Shown piece after piece: positions 34,551-42,755 of a stretch of DNA of 64,000 bases; positions within the stretch are counted from its first letter, which is position 1; every line of letters begins with the position of its first letter. Under the pieces are notes generated by a model. It worked only from the letters and a program-made list of their open reading frames with translations. It made no database searches and had not been told where the DNA came from. Where the stretch lies: assembly GCA_023394615.1 (NCBI GenBank), contig JAEXAI010000021.1, positions 41,480 through 105,479 of the forward strand, in the 5' to 3' direction. The position numbers and the translations under genes are program-made. The stretch comes from Actinomycetes bacterium (GTDB lineage Bacteria; Actinomycetota; Coriobacteriia; Coriobacteriales; Eggerthellaceae).

Positions 34551-36113
34551 ATGGCAGAGATGTTTTGTTTTCAATGCGAGCAGACAGCAGGGTGTGCAAG
34601 CTGCACGGGCAAGATGGGCGTCTGCGGCAAGACCGCCGAAGTGGCAGGCCTCGAAGACCAGTTAACCGGTGCGCTTATTGCGCTTGCCCAAGTCGGCGAG
34701 CCTGCTGCCTTTACGGATGAGGCGCGGATGCTCGCGATAGAGTCGTTGTTTGCCACCGTGACCAATGTAGACTTCAGTGCGGCATCGGTGCAGGGTTTGA
34801 TCGATCGGGTGCATGCGGTCGCTGCAGGTATGGGGTCAACCGTTGAAGACTACGACATGGCGGAAATTTGGAATGCGGACGAGGACATTCGCTCCTTGAA
34901 ATCGTTGGTGCTATTCGGCATTCGCGGTATGGCGGCCTATGCTGAGCATGCTCGCGTGTTGGGGTATGCAGATGATCAGGTTGATGCGTTCTTTTTCGAG
35001 GCGCTTGCAGCACTTGCGCAACCCGGAAGCATGGATGAGCTTTTGCCGCTGGTGTTGAAGGTGGGCGAAGTGAACCTGACATGCATGGGTTTGCTGGATA
35101 CCGCCAACACCGAAACGTTTGGCGACCCAATCCCGACAGAGGTTGGCATGGATATTCAGCCGAACCCCTTTATTGTGGTAACGGGTCATGACTTGCTAGA
35201 CCTGCAGACTTTGCTCGAGCAAACCGCTGGCAAGGGTGTCGATGTTTACACTCATGGCGAGATGCTGCCTGCGCACGCCTACCCGAAACTGGCCGAATAC
35301 CCGCACTTGAGGGGGAATTTCGGCACCGCTTGGCAGAACCAGCAAAAGGAATTCGATGGAATCCCCGGGGCGCTTCTATTTACCACGAATTGCCTGATGC
35401 CGCCGAAGGCGTCCTATGCCGATCGCGTGTTCACCACCAATGAGGTCGCCTACGATGGCGCAATCCACATTGGCAGCGACAAAAACTTTACGCCGGTGAT
35501 CGAGCGGGCTTTAGAGCTGGGAGGATATGATGAAACCCACCATATGACCGGCATAAACGGCGGCACGAGCACTACAACGGGATTCGGACGCGCAACGGTG
35601 ATGTCGGTTGCGGGACAGGTTGTAGATGCGGTGAACACTGGTGCCCTTTCGCATATTTTCCTTGTGGGCGGATGCGATGGCGCGCGTGCGGGGCGCAGCT
35701 ACTTCACCGATTTCGTGAAAACAACCCCGGCGGATACCGTCGTGCTAACCCTGGCGTGTGGCAAGTACCGTTTCAACGATTTGGATTTAGGTAAAGTTGC
35801 GGGTCTTCCGCGGCTGTTGGATATGGGACAGTGCAACGATGCGTATGGCGCCATCCAAGTTGCCGTGGCTTTGGCTGGTGCGTTCGAGTGCGGCGTGAAT
35901 GATTTGCCGTTGTCTATGGTGCTGTCTTGGTATGAGCAAAAGGCTGTTTGTATATTGCTGACGCTGCTGCATTTGGGTATAAAGGATATCTACTTAGGGC
36001 CAACGCTGCCTGCATTCTTGTCCCCGAATGTGCTGAACTATCTGGTTGAAAACTACAACATTCACCCCACGACCACATCCGATCAGGATATGGCTGCAAT
36101 ACTAGGGAAGTAG
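34551..36113 (+). CDS. hcp: Hydroxylamine reductase / hybrid cluster protein
   Basis: 520 residues. Hcp holds an Fe-S cluster and a hybrid Fe-S-O cluster and protects anaerobes from nitric oxide by reducing NO (hydroxylamine in vitro). The N-terminal cysteines are CFQC (6 and 9), then Cys18 and Cys25. Conserved hybrid-cluster signatures follow: THGEMLPAHAYP, NCLMPP, GGCDGARAGRSYFTDF, and LACGKYRFN. Start ATG 34551 follows AAAAAGGAGAG; upstream in-frame codons are not needed. It stands alone with no hcr partner. Control by a palindrome about 100 bases upstream is likely. Confidence 0.96.
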   Translation: MAEMFCFQCEQTAGCASCTGKMGVCGKTAEVAGLEDQLTGALIALAQVGEPAAFTDEARMLAIESLFATVTNVDFSAASVQGLIDRVHAVAAGMGSTVEDYDMAEIWNADEDIRSLKSLVLFGIRGMAAYAEHARVLGYADDQVDAFFFEALAALAQPGSMDELLPLVLKVGEVNLTCMGLLDTANTETFGDPIPTEVGMDIQPNPFIVVTGHDLLDLQTLLEQTAGKGVDVYTHGEMLPAHAYPKLAEYPHLRGNFGTAWQNQQKEFDGIPGALLFTTNCLMPPKASYADRVFTTNEVAYDGAIHIGSDKNFTPVIERALELGGYDETHHMTGINGGTSTTTGFGRATVMSVAGQVVDAVNTGALSHIFLVGGCDGARAGRSYFTDFVKTTPADTVVLTLACGKYRFNDLDLGKVAGLPRLLDMGQCNDAYGAIQVAVALAGAFECGVNDLPLSMVLSWYEQKAVCILLTLLHLGIKDIYLGPTLPAFLSPNVLNYLVENYNIHPTTTSDQDMAAILGK

Positions 36114-36480
36114 CAGAAAAGCGAAAACTTGTAATGCCACTGAAGCGCCCTATCGGGTGTTTCAGTGGCTAAAAAAATGAACGCAGGCAATCCAAACTTG
36201 CGTGAGCGATGGTTCCTGTAAAGAGCGAGCTTTTCGCGGCTCGGGCCCTCGCGTCGAATCGAAATCAACTTGGATGATGTCCTCGTGTTGAAATATCATC
36301 TACCAAATCTTCTCGCCGCCTCTTTCGAATAGATGTTTCGAATTTGTAACACTGAGAATTCGTGCGAGTTAACAACTGCTGGCAAAAGCGTTAACAAACC
36401 CGCCCGCTCCCTTATCTGAGCCGTTGGCGTGGCAGCATAGTGGTTGTGCAACAAAGGTAATCGATGCGAGGAGGTACAAA
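36114..36480. promoter_or_regulatory. hcp-amt intergenic region
   Basis: 367 bases without a gene. A 15-pair stem (36136-36169, GCCACTGAAGC... with two G-T pairs and a TATC loop) probably ends the hcp transcript, though no U-run follows on the plus strand. Two direct copies of GTTAACAA (36368-36375 and 36390-36397) lie 22 bases apart, about two helical turns, upstream of amt. They are candidate regulator half-sites. Confidence 0.5.
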
Positions 36481-37809
36481 ATGTTTGACACGGGTTCTAC
36501 GGCATTCATGCTGATCTGCACAATGCTCGTGTGTCTGATGACGCCCGGCTTGGCGTTTTTTTACGGAGGTCTTTCCCGTCGTAAAAACGTAGTGAACACC
36601 ATGTTCATGTCTGTGGCAGTTCTGGGAATTGTCGCTGTGATGTGGGTATTGTTCGGTTGGTCATTCAGTTACGGTGGAGACGGGAGCATCCCGTTCTTTG
36701 GCGGGTTCGATCAAATTGGATGCATCAGTACGGTGCAAAGCATGCTGGCTGAAGCGGAGGGAACTCCCGACGCATTCGCTCTGCTTTCTGGCGCTTCCAC
36801 TTTGGCCACATCCGATCCGGAATTGGCTGCAGGCTATCCTGAGATCATCAACATCGCATTCCAGATGGCATTTGCAATGATTACGACCGCTATCATCACC
36901 GGTTCTTTAGCCGGTCGCATGAAATTCGGTGCGGTTATGACGTTCTGCGCTATCTGGGTTGTGATTGTGTATGCGCCGTTGGCTCACATGGTGTGGGGCG
37001 GCGACGGTAGCTTAATCGGCGATATGATCGGTGCGCTCGACTTTGCTGGTGGTGACGTTGTCCACATTTCTTCGGGCTTGACCGGTTTGATACTATGCAT
37101 CATGTTGGGTAAGCGCAAAGGGTTCGGCATGATGAACTACCGCGCGCACAACGTTCCGTTTGTTCTGCTTGGCGCAACGCTGCTGTGGTTCGGTTGGTTC
37201 GGCTTCAATGCCGGTTCCGAATTCGCGGCCGATGGCGTTGCCGCTTTGGCTCTGCTGAACACTATCGCGGCATCCGGTGCCGCAACGCTTTCCTGGATGC
37301 TCATTGAGCGATTGATGACCGGCAAATGCACGCTGGTTGGTGGTTGCACCGGTCTGGTCGCGGGTTTGGTTGTTATCACCCCAGCTGCAGGCTTCGTTGA
37401 GCCTTGGGCTGCGGTCATCATGGGCTTTATCGTGTCGCCCATCTGCTATCTGGCAATTTCCAAGATGAAGGCCAAGTTTGGTTACGACGATGCGCTCGAC
37501 GCTTTTGGTTGCCATTGCGTTGGTGGCATCACCGGTGGCATTCTGACCGGTCTGTTCTGCGTGCCTGAGCTTTCTTGGACCGACTTCGGCGGTTTGCTGT
37601 ACACCGGCGACGCAAGTCTGCTATTGTCGCAGCTGGCAGGCATTGGAATTACTATCGTGTTCGTAGGTGTGATGGATGTGGTGCTGGGCTTTATCGTAAA
37701 AGCGATATTCGGAGGCAGCCTGCGAGTGAACGAAGAAGAAGAGGCCCTTGGGCTGGATCTTGTGGAACACGGCGAATCTGCCTACCCGGCATTCATGGGC
37801 TTGGACTAG
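36481..37809 (+). CDS. amt: Ammonium transporter
   Basis: 442 residues with 11 membrane segments, AmtB/Rh family. Signatures are TPGLAFFYGGLSRRKN (in the first loop), HMVWGGDGSL, DFAGGDVVHISSG and the pore-lining GCHCVGGITGGILTG with its conserved His. Start ATG 36481 has GGAGG nine bases upstream. Followed 20 bases later by a PII gene, the standard amt-glnK pair in which PII blocks the channel when nitrogen is plentiful. Confidence 0.96.
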   Translation: MFDTGSTAFMLICTMLVCLMTPGLAFFYGGLSRRKNVVNTMFMSVAVLGIVAVMWVLFGWSFSYGGDGSIPFFGGFDQIGCISTVQSMLAEAEGTPDAFALLSGASTLATSDPELAAGYPEIINIAFQMAFAMITTAIITGSLAGRMKFGAVMTFCAIWVVIVYAPLAHMVWGGDGSLIGDMIGALDFAGGDVVHISSGLTGLILCIMLGKRKGFGMMNYRAHNVPFVLLGATLLWFGWFGFNAGSEFAADGVAALALLNTIAASGAATLSWMLIERLMTGKCTLVGGCTGLVAGLVVITPAAGFVEPWAAVIMGFIVSPICYLAISKMKAKFGYDDALDAFGCHCVGGITGGILTGLFCVPELSWTDFGGLLYTGDASLLLSQLAGIGITIVFVGVMDVVLGFIVKAIFGGSLRVNEEEEALGLDLVEHGESAYPAFMGLD

Positions 37810-37828
37810 CGAAGGGAGCGAGTGCATT

Positions 37829-38167
37829 ATGAAAAAGATTACCGCAATCGTCAGACCCGAAAAGCTGGAAGTTTTGAAGGACGCGCTGTTCGCAGCGAAG
37901 GTGTCCGGGATGACTATCAGCCAGGTACAGGGCTGCGGCAACCAGCACGGATGGAAGGAATTCTATCGTGGCACCGAGGTTATGCTGAACATGCTGCCGA
38001 AGGTGAAATTCGAAGTGGTTGTGCCTGATGGCGAAGTGGATGAGTTGGTAACACTAATCTGTGATGTTGCAAAAACCGGCGAGGTGGGAGACGGCAAGAT
38101 ATTTGTTTTCCCCTGCGAAGAGGTAGTGCGCATCCGCACCGGCGAGGCTGGAGCTGCTGCCGTGTAA
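37829..38167 (+). CDS. glnK: PII nitrogen regulatory protein lacking the uridylylation Tyr51
   Basis: 112 residues, the exact family length. PII senses 2-oxoglutarate, ATP and ADP and gates the ammonium channel. The T-loop reads EFYRGTEV: Tyr46 is kept, but position 51, Tyr in E. coli GlnB/GlnK, is Val. The ATP-site motifs TGEVGDGKIFV and RIRTGE are intact. Thus ligand sensing is expected but uridylylation by GlnD is not. Start ATG 37829 after AAGGGAG. Translated with amt. Confidence 0.94.
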   Translation: MKKITAIVRPEKLEVLKDALFAAKVSGMTISQVQGCGNQHGWKEFYRGTEVMLNMLPKVKFEVVVPDGEVDELVTLICDVAKTGEVGDGKIFVFPCEEVVRIRTGEAGAAAV

Positions 38168-38215
38168 AACTTGATTAGTGAGAATTTGCCGCAGCGCGTT
38201 TTGGCAAATCGTATG

Positions 38216-38242
38216 CGCCCCCGACTGTAATGGTTGGGGGCG
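38216..38242 (+). terminator. Terminator after amt-glnK
   Basis: Stem CGCCCCCGAC / GTTGGGGGCG (one G-T pair) around a seven-base loop, then TTTCGCG. A second dyad (ATTTGCC...GGCAAAT) lies just upstream at 38184-38209. Confidence 0.75.
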
Positions 38243-38446
38243 TTTCGCGTGCAAGGGTCCTTTTGGGCGGCTTAAGCCGTAAAACCAACACTTTATAACG
38301 TAAAGGGAACACGCCCGTCTGCGCTAAGCAGATGTTAGAGAGTACAATGATAGATACAGGCTCTTGCATGAACGCGAGGCGCAGATATGCGAGTGATTTA
38401 TGCGGGTAAAACACAGCTTGCAGGGGAACCGAAAAAGGAGACCAGC

Positions 38447-38980
38447 ATGGAGAATGAAGTAAAGAAGTTCAACACGATGATGATCATAAACGGGGTGCTG
38501 TTGGTTATTATCGGCCTGATGTGCATCGTTTGGCGAGCAGCCTCTATGGCGACTATAGCTATATTCATAGGTGCGGGCTTTTTTGCTGTCGGCATCATAG
38601 GTATCATCGATTATGTGTCGAATATAAAACTGCCCGGAATAACGGGGTGGATGCTGTTCGAGGCGATTCTGGACATATTGGTTGGTCTGGCTTTTTTGGT
38701 CAATCCGCTGGCCGCGGGTGTCGGCTTGACCTGGCTGGTGGCTATTGCCGTTTTCATCGGCGGCATCATGCAGCTGTTTGCTGCTTTTTCTGCACGTAGA
38801 GCGGGCGGCCGCAACTGGTGGCTGTTCATCGTTTCCGGCATCATCACCGTCATTTTCGGCATCCTGCTGTTCATCTACCCTGGGCTGATGGTACTGCTGA
38901 TTGGTATATTTGCCTTGGTACGTGGTGTATATTTCATCGTAGGTGGTTTTTCTTTCAAGAAAGCATGCGACAGCCTGTAG
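38447..38980 (+). CDS. HdeD-family (DUF308) membrane protein
   Basis: 177 residues with six hydrophobic helices in three similar hairpins, typical of the HdeD/DUF308 repeat, for example GINGVLLVIIG-like openings and IFGILLFIYPGLMVLLIGIF in the last repeat. In E. coli HdeD belongs to an acid-stress island; a general envelope-stress role is only inference here. ATG 38447 has AAAGGAG upstream. It stands alone and is followed by a hairpin. Confidence 0.85.
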   Translation: MENEVKKFNTMMIINGVLLVIIGLMCIVWRAASMATIAIFIGAGFFAVGIIGIIDYVSNIKLPGITGWMLFEAILDILVGLAFLVNPLAAGVGLTWLVAIAVFIGGIMQLFAAFSARRAGGRNWWLFIVSGIITVIFGILLFIYPGLMVLLIGIFALVRGVYFIVGGFSFKKACDSL

Positions 38981-39003
38981 GGTATTGTCAAACTAAACTA
39001 TAT

Positions 39004-39036
39004 GACCGCAGCTTCGATGGTTTCGTTGCTGCGGTC
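39004..39036. terminator. Bidirectional hairpin between convergent genes
   Basis: Nine-pair stem GACCGCAGC / GCTGCGGTC with a 15-base loop, between the HdeD-like gene and the convergent nitroreductase gene. Confidence 0.6.
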
Positions 39037-39086
39037 GTTCGTGTTTAAAGGGTCTGCTGTTCGTTTACGGGGCCTATTGTTTCTCA

Positions 39087-39752
39087 TCACACCCAGTGGA
39101 AGTTTTCTTTTCCCGCACCGATTTCGAAGTGAAGCTTCACTATGCCCAGGTCGATTTTCGTGTTGCCGGCGAGGGTGGGTTTTGCCCATGCGGACACCTC
39201 GTCGTCTTGGACCCGGAAACGGAAGCTCTGCTGGTTAATCGCGGTGGGTGCCATGAGCGCGTATTCCATGCCCTCTTCGCCCCAATCCTCAAGCCCGTCC
39301 ATGCATGTGTAGAGTCGGCCAACGTATTTTGATCGATGTGGTGTTCCTTGCGTTTGCCCATATCCCACGGCGATAACGATGCGGAGTCTTTCACCTGGGT
39401 CGCACTGGTAGACGGCTTCCTTTTTCTTGTAGGTTAATGCTACCCAACACGTGTTCAGTCCCAATGTTTGTGCCAGCAGCACCAGCTTTTCGCCGTAGTA
39501 GCCGCATTTTTCGTCATCGCCCGGTTTTGCCACAACGGCGAAGTAATTCCTGCAATTCTGGAATTTCCCGTAATGAGGCTGTGAGGCCTGAAATGCGTTC
39601 GGCTCATTCAGGCAAAGCTGTATGTGCAAGCCGCTTTCCTTGTTGCATTCCTCGATGGCCTCGCGAAGCTGTGCTTCGGTTTCGCCGTCGATTTTCTGGT
39701 CGGTGAAAGCGCGTACGGAATGGCGCTCCCTGATTGCCTCTTTCATGTCCAT
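39087..39752 (-). CDS. Nitroreductase-like flavoprotein (TM1586 type)
   Basis: 221 residues from ATG 39752 with AGGAGAT upstream. It begins MDMKEAIRERHSVRAFTDQKI, the FMN-phosphate-binding start typical of nitroreductases, and carries GLNTCWVALTY in the middle and MAPTAINQQSFRF near the C-terminus, resembling the TM1586-type nitroreductase family. Likely an FMN-dependent NAD(P)H oxidoreductase; substrate unknown. A single-gene unit. Confidence 0.82.
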   Translation of the reverse strand: MDMKEAIRERHSVRAFTDQKIDGETEAQLREAIEECNKESGLHIQLCLNEPNAFQASQPHYGKFQNCRNYFAVVAKPGDDEKCGYYGEKLVLLAQTLGLNTCWVALTYKKKEAVYQCDPGERLRIVIAVGYGQTQGTPHRSKYVGRLYTCMDGLEDWGEEGMEYALMAPTAINQQSFRFRVQDDEVSAWAKPTLAGNTKIDLGIVKLHFEIGAGKENFHWV

Positions 39753-39966
39753 GTGCAGATCTCCTTTATCTGCTGCCGTGGGGCAGCACACATCAATTTC
39801 GAAAGAGAAGCTGCGGCCCCCTGTGCTGTAACTCTCTACGTCGTTGGCTCGCTAGCCATGAGCAGGCCGCGAGCCTATGCCGCTGATGATATTGCATTGA
39901 TGGCGGATGTTCAAGAAGATACGTTGCACTTAAACATCCGCTATAGGCGATACGCAATAGCTGATG

Positions 39967-41328
39967 CTAATCGGTGGCCCCGGGGGTCTTTGCAGCTTCC
40001 TGCGGTTTTGCGTTTTTCTGAAGCTGCGCAATACTCAGGCTTTTTTTGAACAACAACGTCAACCACAAAATGACGGCCAGCAGCATGCTTCCCATTAGTA
40101 TGGTGCCTAAGCCGATAATGTAGTCTGCGGCAAAGAGGGTGACGACGACCATACCCAACGCTCCGACAAAGTTGATGGTGAAGTTCATGAGCGCGCTTGC
40201 ACTGCCCGTGTCTTTATCTTGCAGTGTCAGCAGAATGTCGGTGCAGTAAGGTCTGATGGTGGCTTCGGCGGTTACGAACAGAGCGAGGCAGGCGAAGAAA
40301 AGAAACATCGAAGTGTGGCCGACGGCAAGCAGCACAATTCCGGCGGCAGCAGACAGGAAAAGTACACCGTATGTAAATGCGCGGATGGACACGCTTTGGG
40401 AAAGCTTCAAGAAAAGGAGGGGTCCCAGCAGCGATAAAGCGGCCGTGGCGGCGAAGAAATAGGAATACACCTGCTGCGTCGTGCCGAAATAGTCAATGTA
40501 GATGTATGACGCCACTTGCACATACGCCATGAATGGTGCACTGAAAAGGGAAGCAAATAATAAGAACACCATGAAGCGGGTATTTTTCGCGACACCCGCC
40601 ATGTGCATGAGGCTGACCCGCACGCCGCCGTCCACACGCTCGTTTTCGGGCAGGCTTTCTCGAAACAACATCGTCATCGGCACGCATATCGCTCCCACAA
40701 ACGACAACACCACGAAGGTAGCATGCCAAGAAAAGAACATCAGAATGACTCCCCCCAGAAGGGGGGCGATTACTGGGCCTACGACCATAAGCACCTGCAA
40801 AATCGTGAGCAGTTGCGTGCGTTTTTCGGGTTTGAAACAATCTTTCACGATAGCCGTGGACACGGCGCAAGCCGCACCGGCCCCCGTTGCTTGGATGAGG
40901 CGAAACACGATCAGAGTTTCGATGGACCACGCGGTTGCGCACAATATACTGCCGAGCGTGAATGCTGCCAAACTGCCAACGAGTACAGGCTTGCGTCCGT
41001 GGCGATCGCAGACGGGCCCGAACAAGAGCATTCCCACAGCGAACAAAAGGTAGAAGCCAAAGATCGTGAAGTTCACCATTTCGGCAGTGGTAGAAAAATA
41101 ACCCGGGAGTGACGGTACTGCGGGGGTGAACATATCCAGCGACAACGGGCAGATGATGTTGACAGCACTCAGCATCAAGACCATGCCTTTCGTTCCCAGT
41201 TTTGGCTGGGGCGTGCACAGCCAGCCGGATTCGTTGGGCGTGTCTGCGACATCTTGGGCGGACGACGCAGTGTTTGCGTCAGCGACGTGCAGCTGTGTCG
41301 GGGTTGAATGGGCTTTGTCTATCGGCAT
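39967..41328 (-). CDS. Bcr/CflA-type MFS efflux transporter
   Basis: 453 residues with 12 membrane segments. The Bcr/CflA signatures are SLDMFTPAVPSLPGYF in helix 1 and FGPVCDRHGRKPVLVGSL in the helix 2-3 loop; RLIQATGAGAACAVSTAIVKD follows in helix 4. Probably a proton-driven exporter of drugs or small metabolites. ATG 41328 has AGGAGG upstream; the frame continues upstream through a GC-rich leader that is probably not translated as part of this protein. The leader holds an attenuator-like hairpin. Confidence 0.9.
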   Translation of the reverse strand: MPIDKAHSTPTQLHVADANTASSAQDVADTPNESGWLCTPQPKLGTKGMVLMLSAVNIICPLSLDMFTPAVPSLPGYFSTTAEMVNFTIFGFYLLFAVGMLLFGPVCDRHGRKPVLVGSLAAFTLGSILCATAWSIETLIVFRLIQATGAGAACAVSTAIVKDCFKPEKRTQLLTILQVLMVVGPVIAPLLGGVILMFFSWHATFVVLSFVGAICVPMTMLFRESLPENERVDGGVRVSLMHMAGVAKNTRFMVFLLFASLFSAPFMAYVQVASYIYIDYFGTTQQVYSYFFAATAALSLLGPLLFLKLSQSVSIRAFTYGVLFLSAAAGIVLLAVGHTSMFLFFACLALFVTAEATIRPYCTDILLTLQDKDTGSASALMNFTINFVGALGMVVVTLFAADYIIGLGTILMGSMLLAVILWLTLLFKKSLSIAQLQKNAKPQEAAKTPGATD

Positions 41329-41361
41329 AATGCGACCTCCTGAAAAGATGGCACCGGACGC

Positions 41362-41397
41362 AAAAATGCGCCCAGCTCGTATTACGAACCGGGCGCA
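41362..41397 (-). terminator. Attenuator-like hairpin in the efflux gene leader
   Basis: On the minus strand TGCGCCC...GGGCGCA (seven pairs) encloses a second stem TCGT/ACGA and is followed at once by ATTTTTG, a U-run. It stands about 34 bases before the efflux start codon, so it could stop transcription in the leader unless relieved. Confidence 0.55.
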
Positions 41398-41729
41398 CCC
41401 GACATCATTTCCAGCCTGGCGGCTGCGGCCGCCTGCCCTCCGATGAACGCGACCTATCATAGAGCAGAAGCCGGATAAAGCAACAGGGTTGTGTGGGTGG
41501 TTTTGTATTTTCTTCAAACTTTCAGGGGCCCCGGACATTTTCTTGGATCTCAAGCCGCATCCAGCCAATCCGCCCGATACTCGCTGGTCGTCTGCCAGCC
41601 GAGCGGTTTCCTTATCCGGCAAAGCTTGCCGCTATCTTGCAAGGCATGAATGAGCGTAGTGGTGTGTTGTTCTGTATGATTGCTTATTGCGGGCGCGTTG
41701 CTTCTGCTATAATCATTCACGCTGATAGC
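41398..41729. other. Gene-free stretch between the efflux gene and tRNA-Gly
   Basis: The left part is the efflux gene leader, including a GC-rich hairpin (GGCGGC-CGCA-GCCGCC on the minus strand near 41421-41436). The right part ends with a TATAAT at 41708-41713, 17 bases ahead of the tRNA and so probably its -10 element. No coding gene is supported. Confidence 0.5.
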
Positions 41730-41804
41730 GCGGGTGTCGCCAAGAGGTAAGGCACAAGCTTCCCAAGCTTGTATTCGCGGGTTCGAATCCCGTCACCCGC
41801 TCCA
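41730..41804 (+). tRNA. tRNA-Gly (anticodon CCC)
   Basis: Cloverleaf: acceptor GCGGGTG / CACCCGC, D arm, anticodon stem CAAGC / GCTTG with loop TTCCCAA (anticodon CCC), and T arm with GGTTCGAATCC. The 3' CCA is encoded. A GC-rich hairpin at 41815-41836 follows and may terminate it. Confidence 0.96.
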
Positions 41805-41814
41805 CCGACGATAG

Positions 41815-41836
41815 CAGGGGCTCTTCCGGGCCCCTG
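41815..41836 (+). terminator. Hairpin after tRNA-Gly
   Basis: CAGGGGC / GGCCCCTG-type stem of about seven pairs around a short loop, 11 bases past the tRNA, followed by ATTCATAT without a clear U-run. Confidence 0.5.
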
Positions 41837-41948
41837 ATTCATATGGTGCTGCGCCGCAGCAGAGGCGGTCGCGGGCAAACAAGAACCGTGCCGCAGCAGA
41901 GGCGGTCGCGGAGCGAAACGAACCGGAAGCGAAAGAAGTGGTCGGGGT

Positions 41949-42599
41949 ATGACGAATGCTCACACTGCATTCATATTCGATTTGGATGGCACGCTTTTAG
42001 ACACGCTGCCAGATTTGGTGGCACTGACGAACAAAGCGCTTGTCGATTGCGGTTTTCCCGAGCGCAGCGAAGCTCAAATACTGAGCTATGTAGGAAATGG
42101 CGCTCGTGCGCTGATGCTGCAGGCCGTGCCGCAAGATGCGACGCAGGCGCAAGTTGATGAGGCCGTTGCACGCTGGAAAGAGCTGTATCCCGAATACGGC
42201 TATACATACACCGCGCCTTATAAGGGAATGCCGGGAGCCCTCGATGCCCTAAAGCGTGAGGGCGTGCGGCTTGCAGTGTTGTCGAACAAGTTCGACAAAG
42301 CTACGCGTACTGTCATAGATATGTTCTATCCAGGCGTGTTCGAAGTGGTGCACGGCGAATGCGCTGATATTCCCCGCAAGCCCGACCCTACGGGGCTGTT
42401 GAAGACTATCGCTCAATTGGGCGCGACTGCTGAAACAAGTGTGTATGTGGGTGATTCGCCGGGAGACATGCTGGTGGCACACAACGCTGGCGTGTTTGCG
42501 CTGGCTGTGAGCTGGGGATACAGAAGCGTTGAAGATTTGCGGGAAGCGGATTGTGCAGCGCTGATACATAAGCCGGAAGACTTGCTAGAGCATTTATAG
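41949..42599 (+). CDS. gph: HAD-superfamily phosphatase, phosphoglycolate-phosphatase-like
   Basis: 216 residues. HAD motifs are FDLDGTLLDT (motif I, nucleophile Asp), LAVLSNK (motif II), RKPDPTGL (motif III Lys) and YVGDSPGDMLVAHNAG (motif IV). A helical cap domain between motifs I and II puts it in the Gph/PGMB-type subfamily. Probably hydrolyses phosphoglycolate or another small phosphate ester; the exact substrate is not settled by sequence. Two copies of a 22-base direct repeat lie just upstream. Confidence 0.88.
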   Translation: MTNAHTAFIFDLDGTLLDTLPDLVALTNKALVDCGFPERSEAQILSYVGNGARALMLQAVPQDATQAQVDEAVARWKELYPEYGYTYTAPYKGMPGALDALKREGVRLAVLSNKFDKATRTVIDMFYPGVFEVVHGECADIPRKPDPTGLLKTIAQLGATAETSVYVGDSPGDMLVAHNAGVFALAVSWGYRSVEDLREADCAALIHKPEDLLEHL

Positions 42600-42755
42600 G
42601 CAGGGCGATTAGCAAGATGGCAAAGTGCGACCTTTGTATCGGTATTTTGTGGATGCGACCTTAAATAATTATGGATGCAACCTTGGTTTTTTGCGAATGA
42701 GGGAAGGGTATATGTCGCGATGGTACAATAGCCGGGTTGGACTCGAGGAGATTAC

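Noticed and set aside
40493..41218. A 241-codon frame overlapping the efflux transporter on the same strand
   Set aside because: It is a shifted frame of the MFS gene, which has clear membrane helices and motifs.
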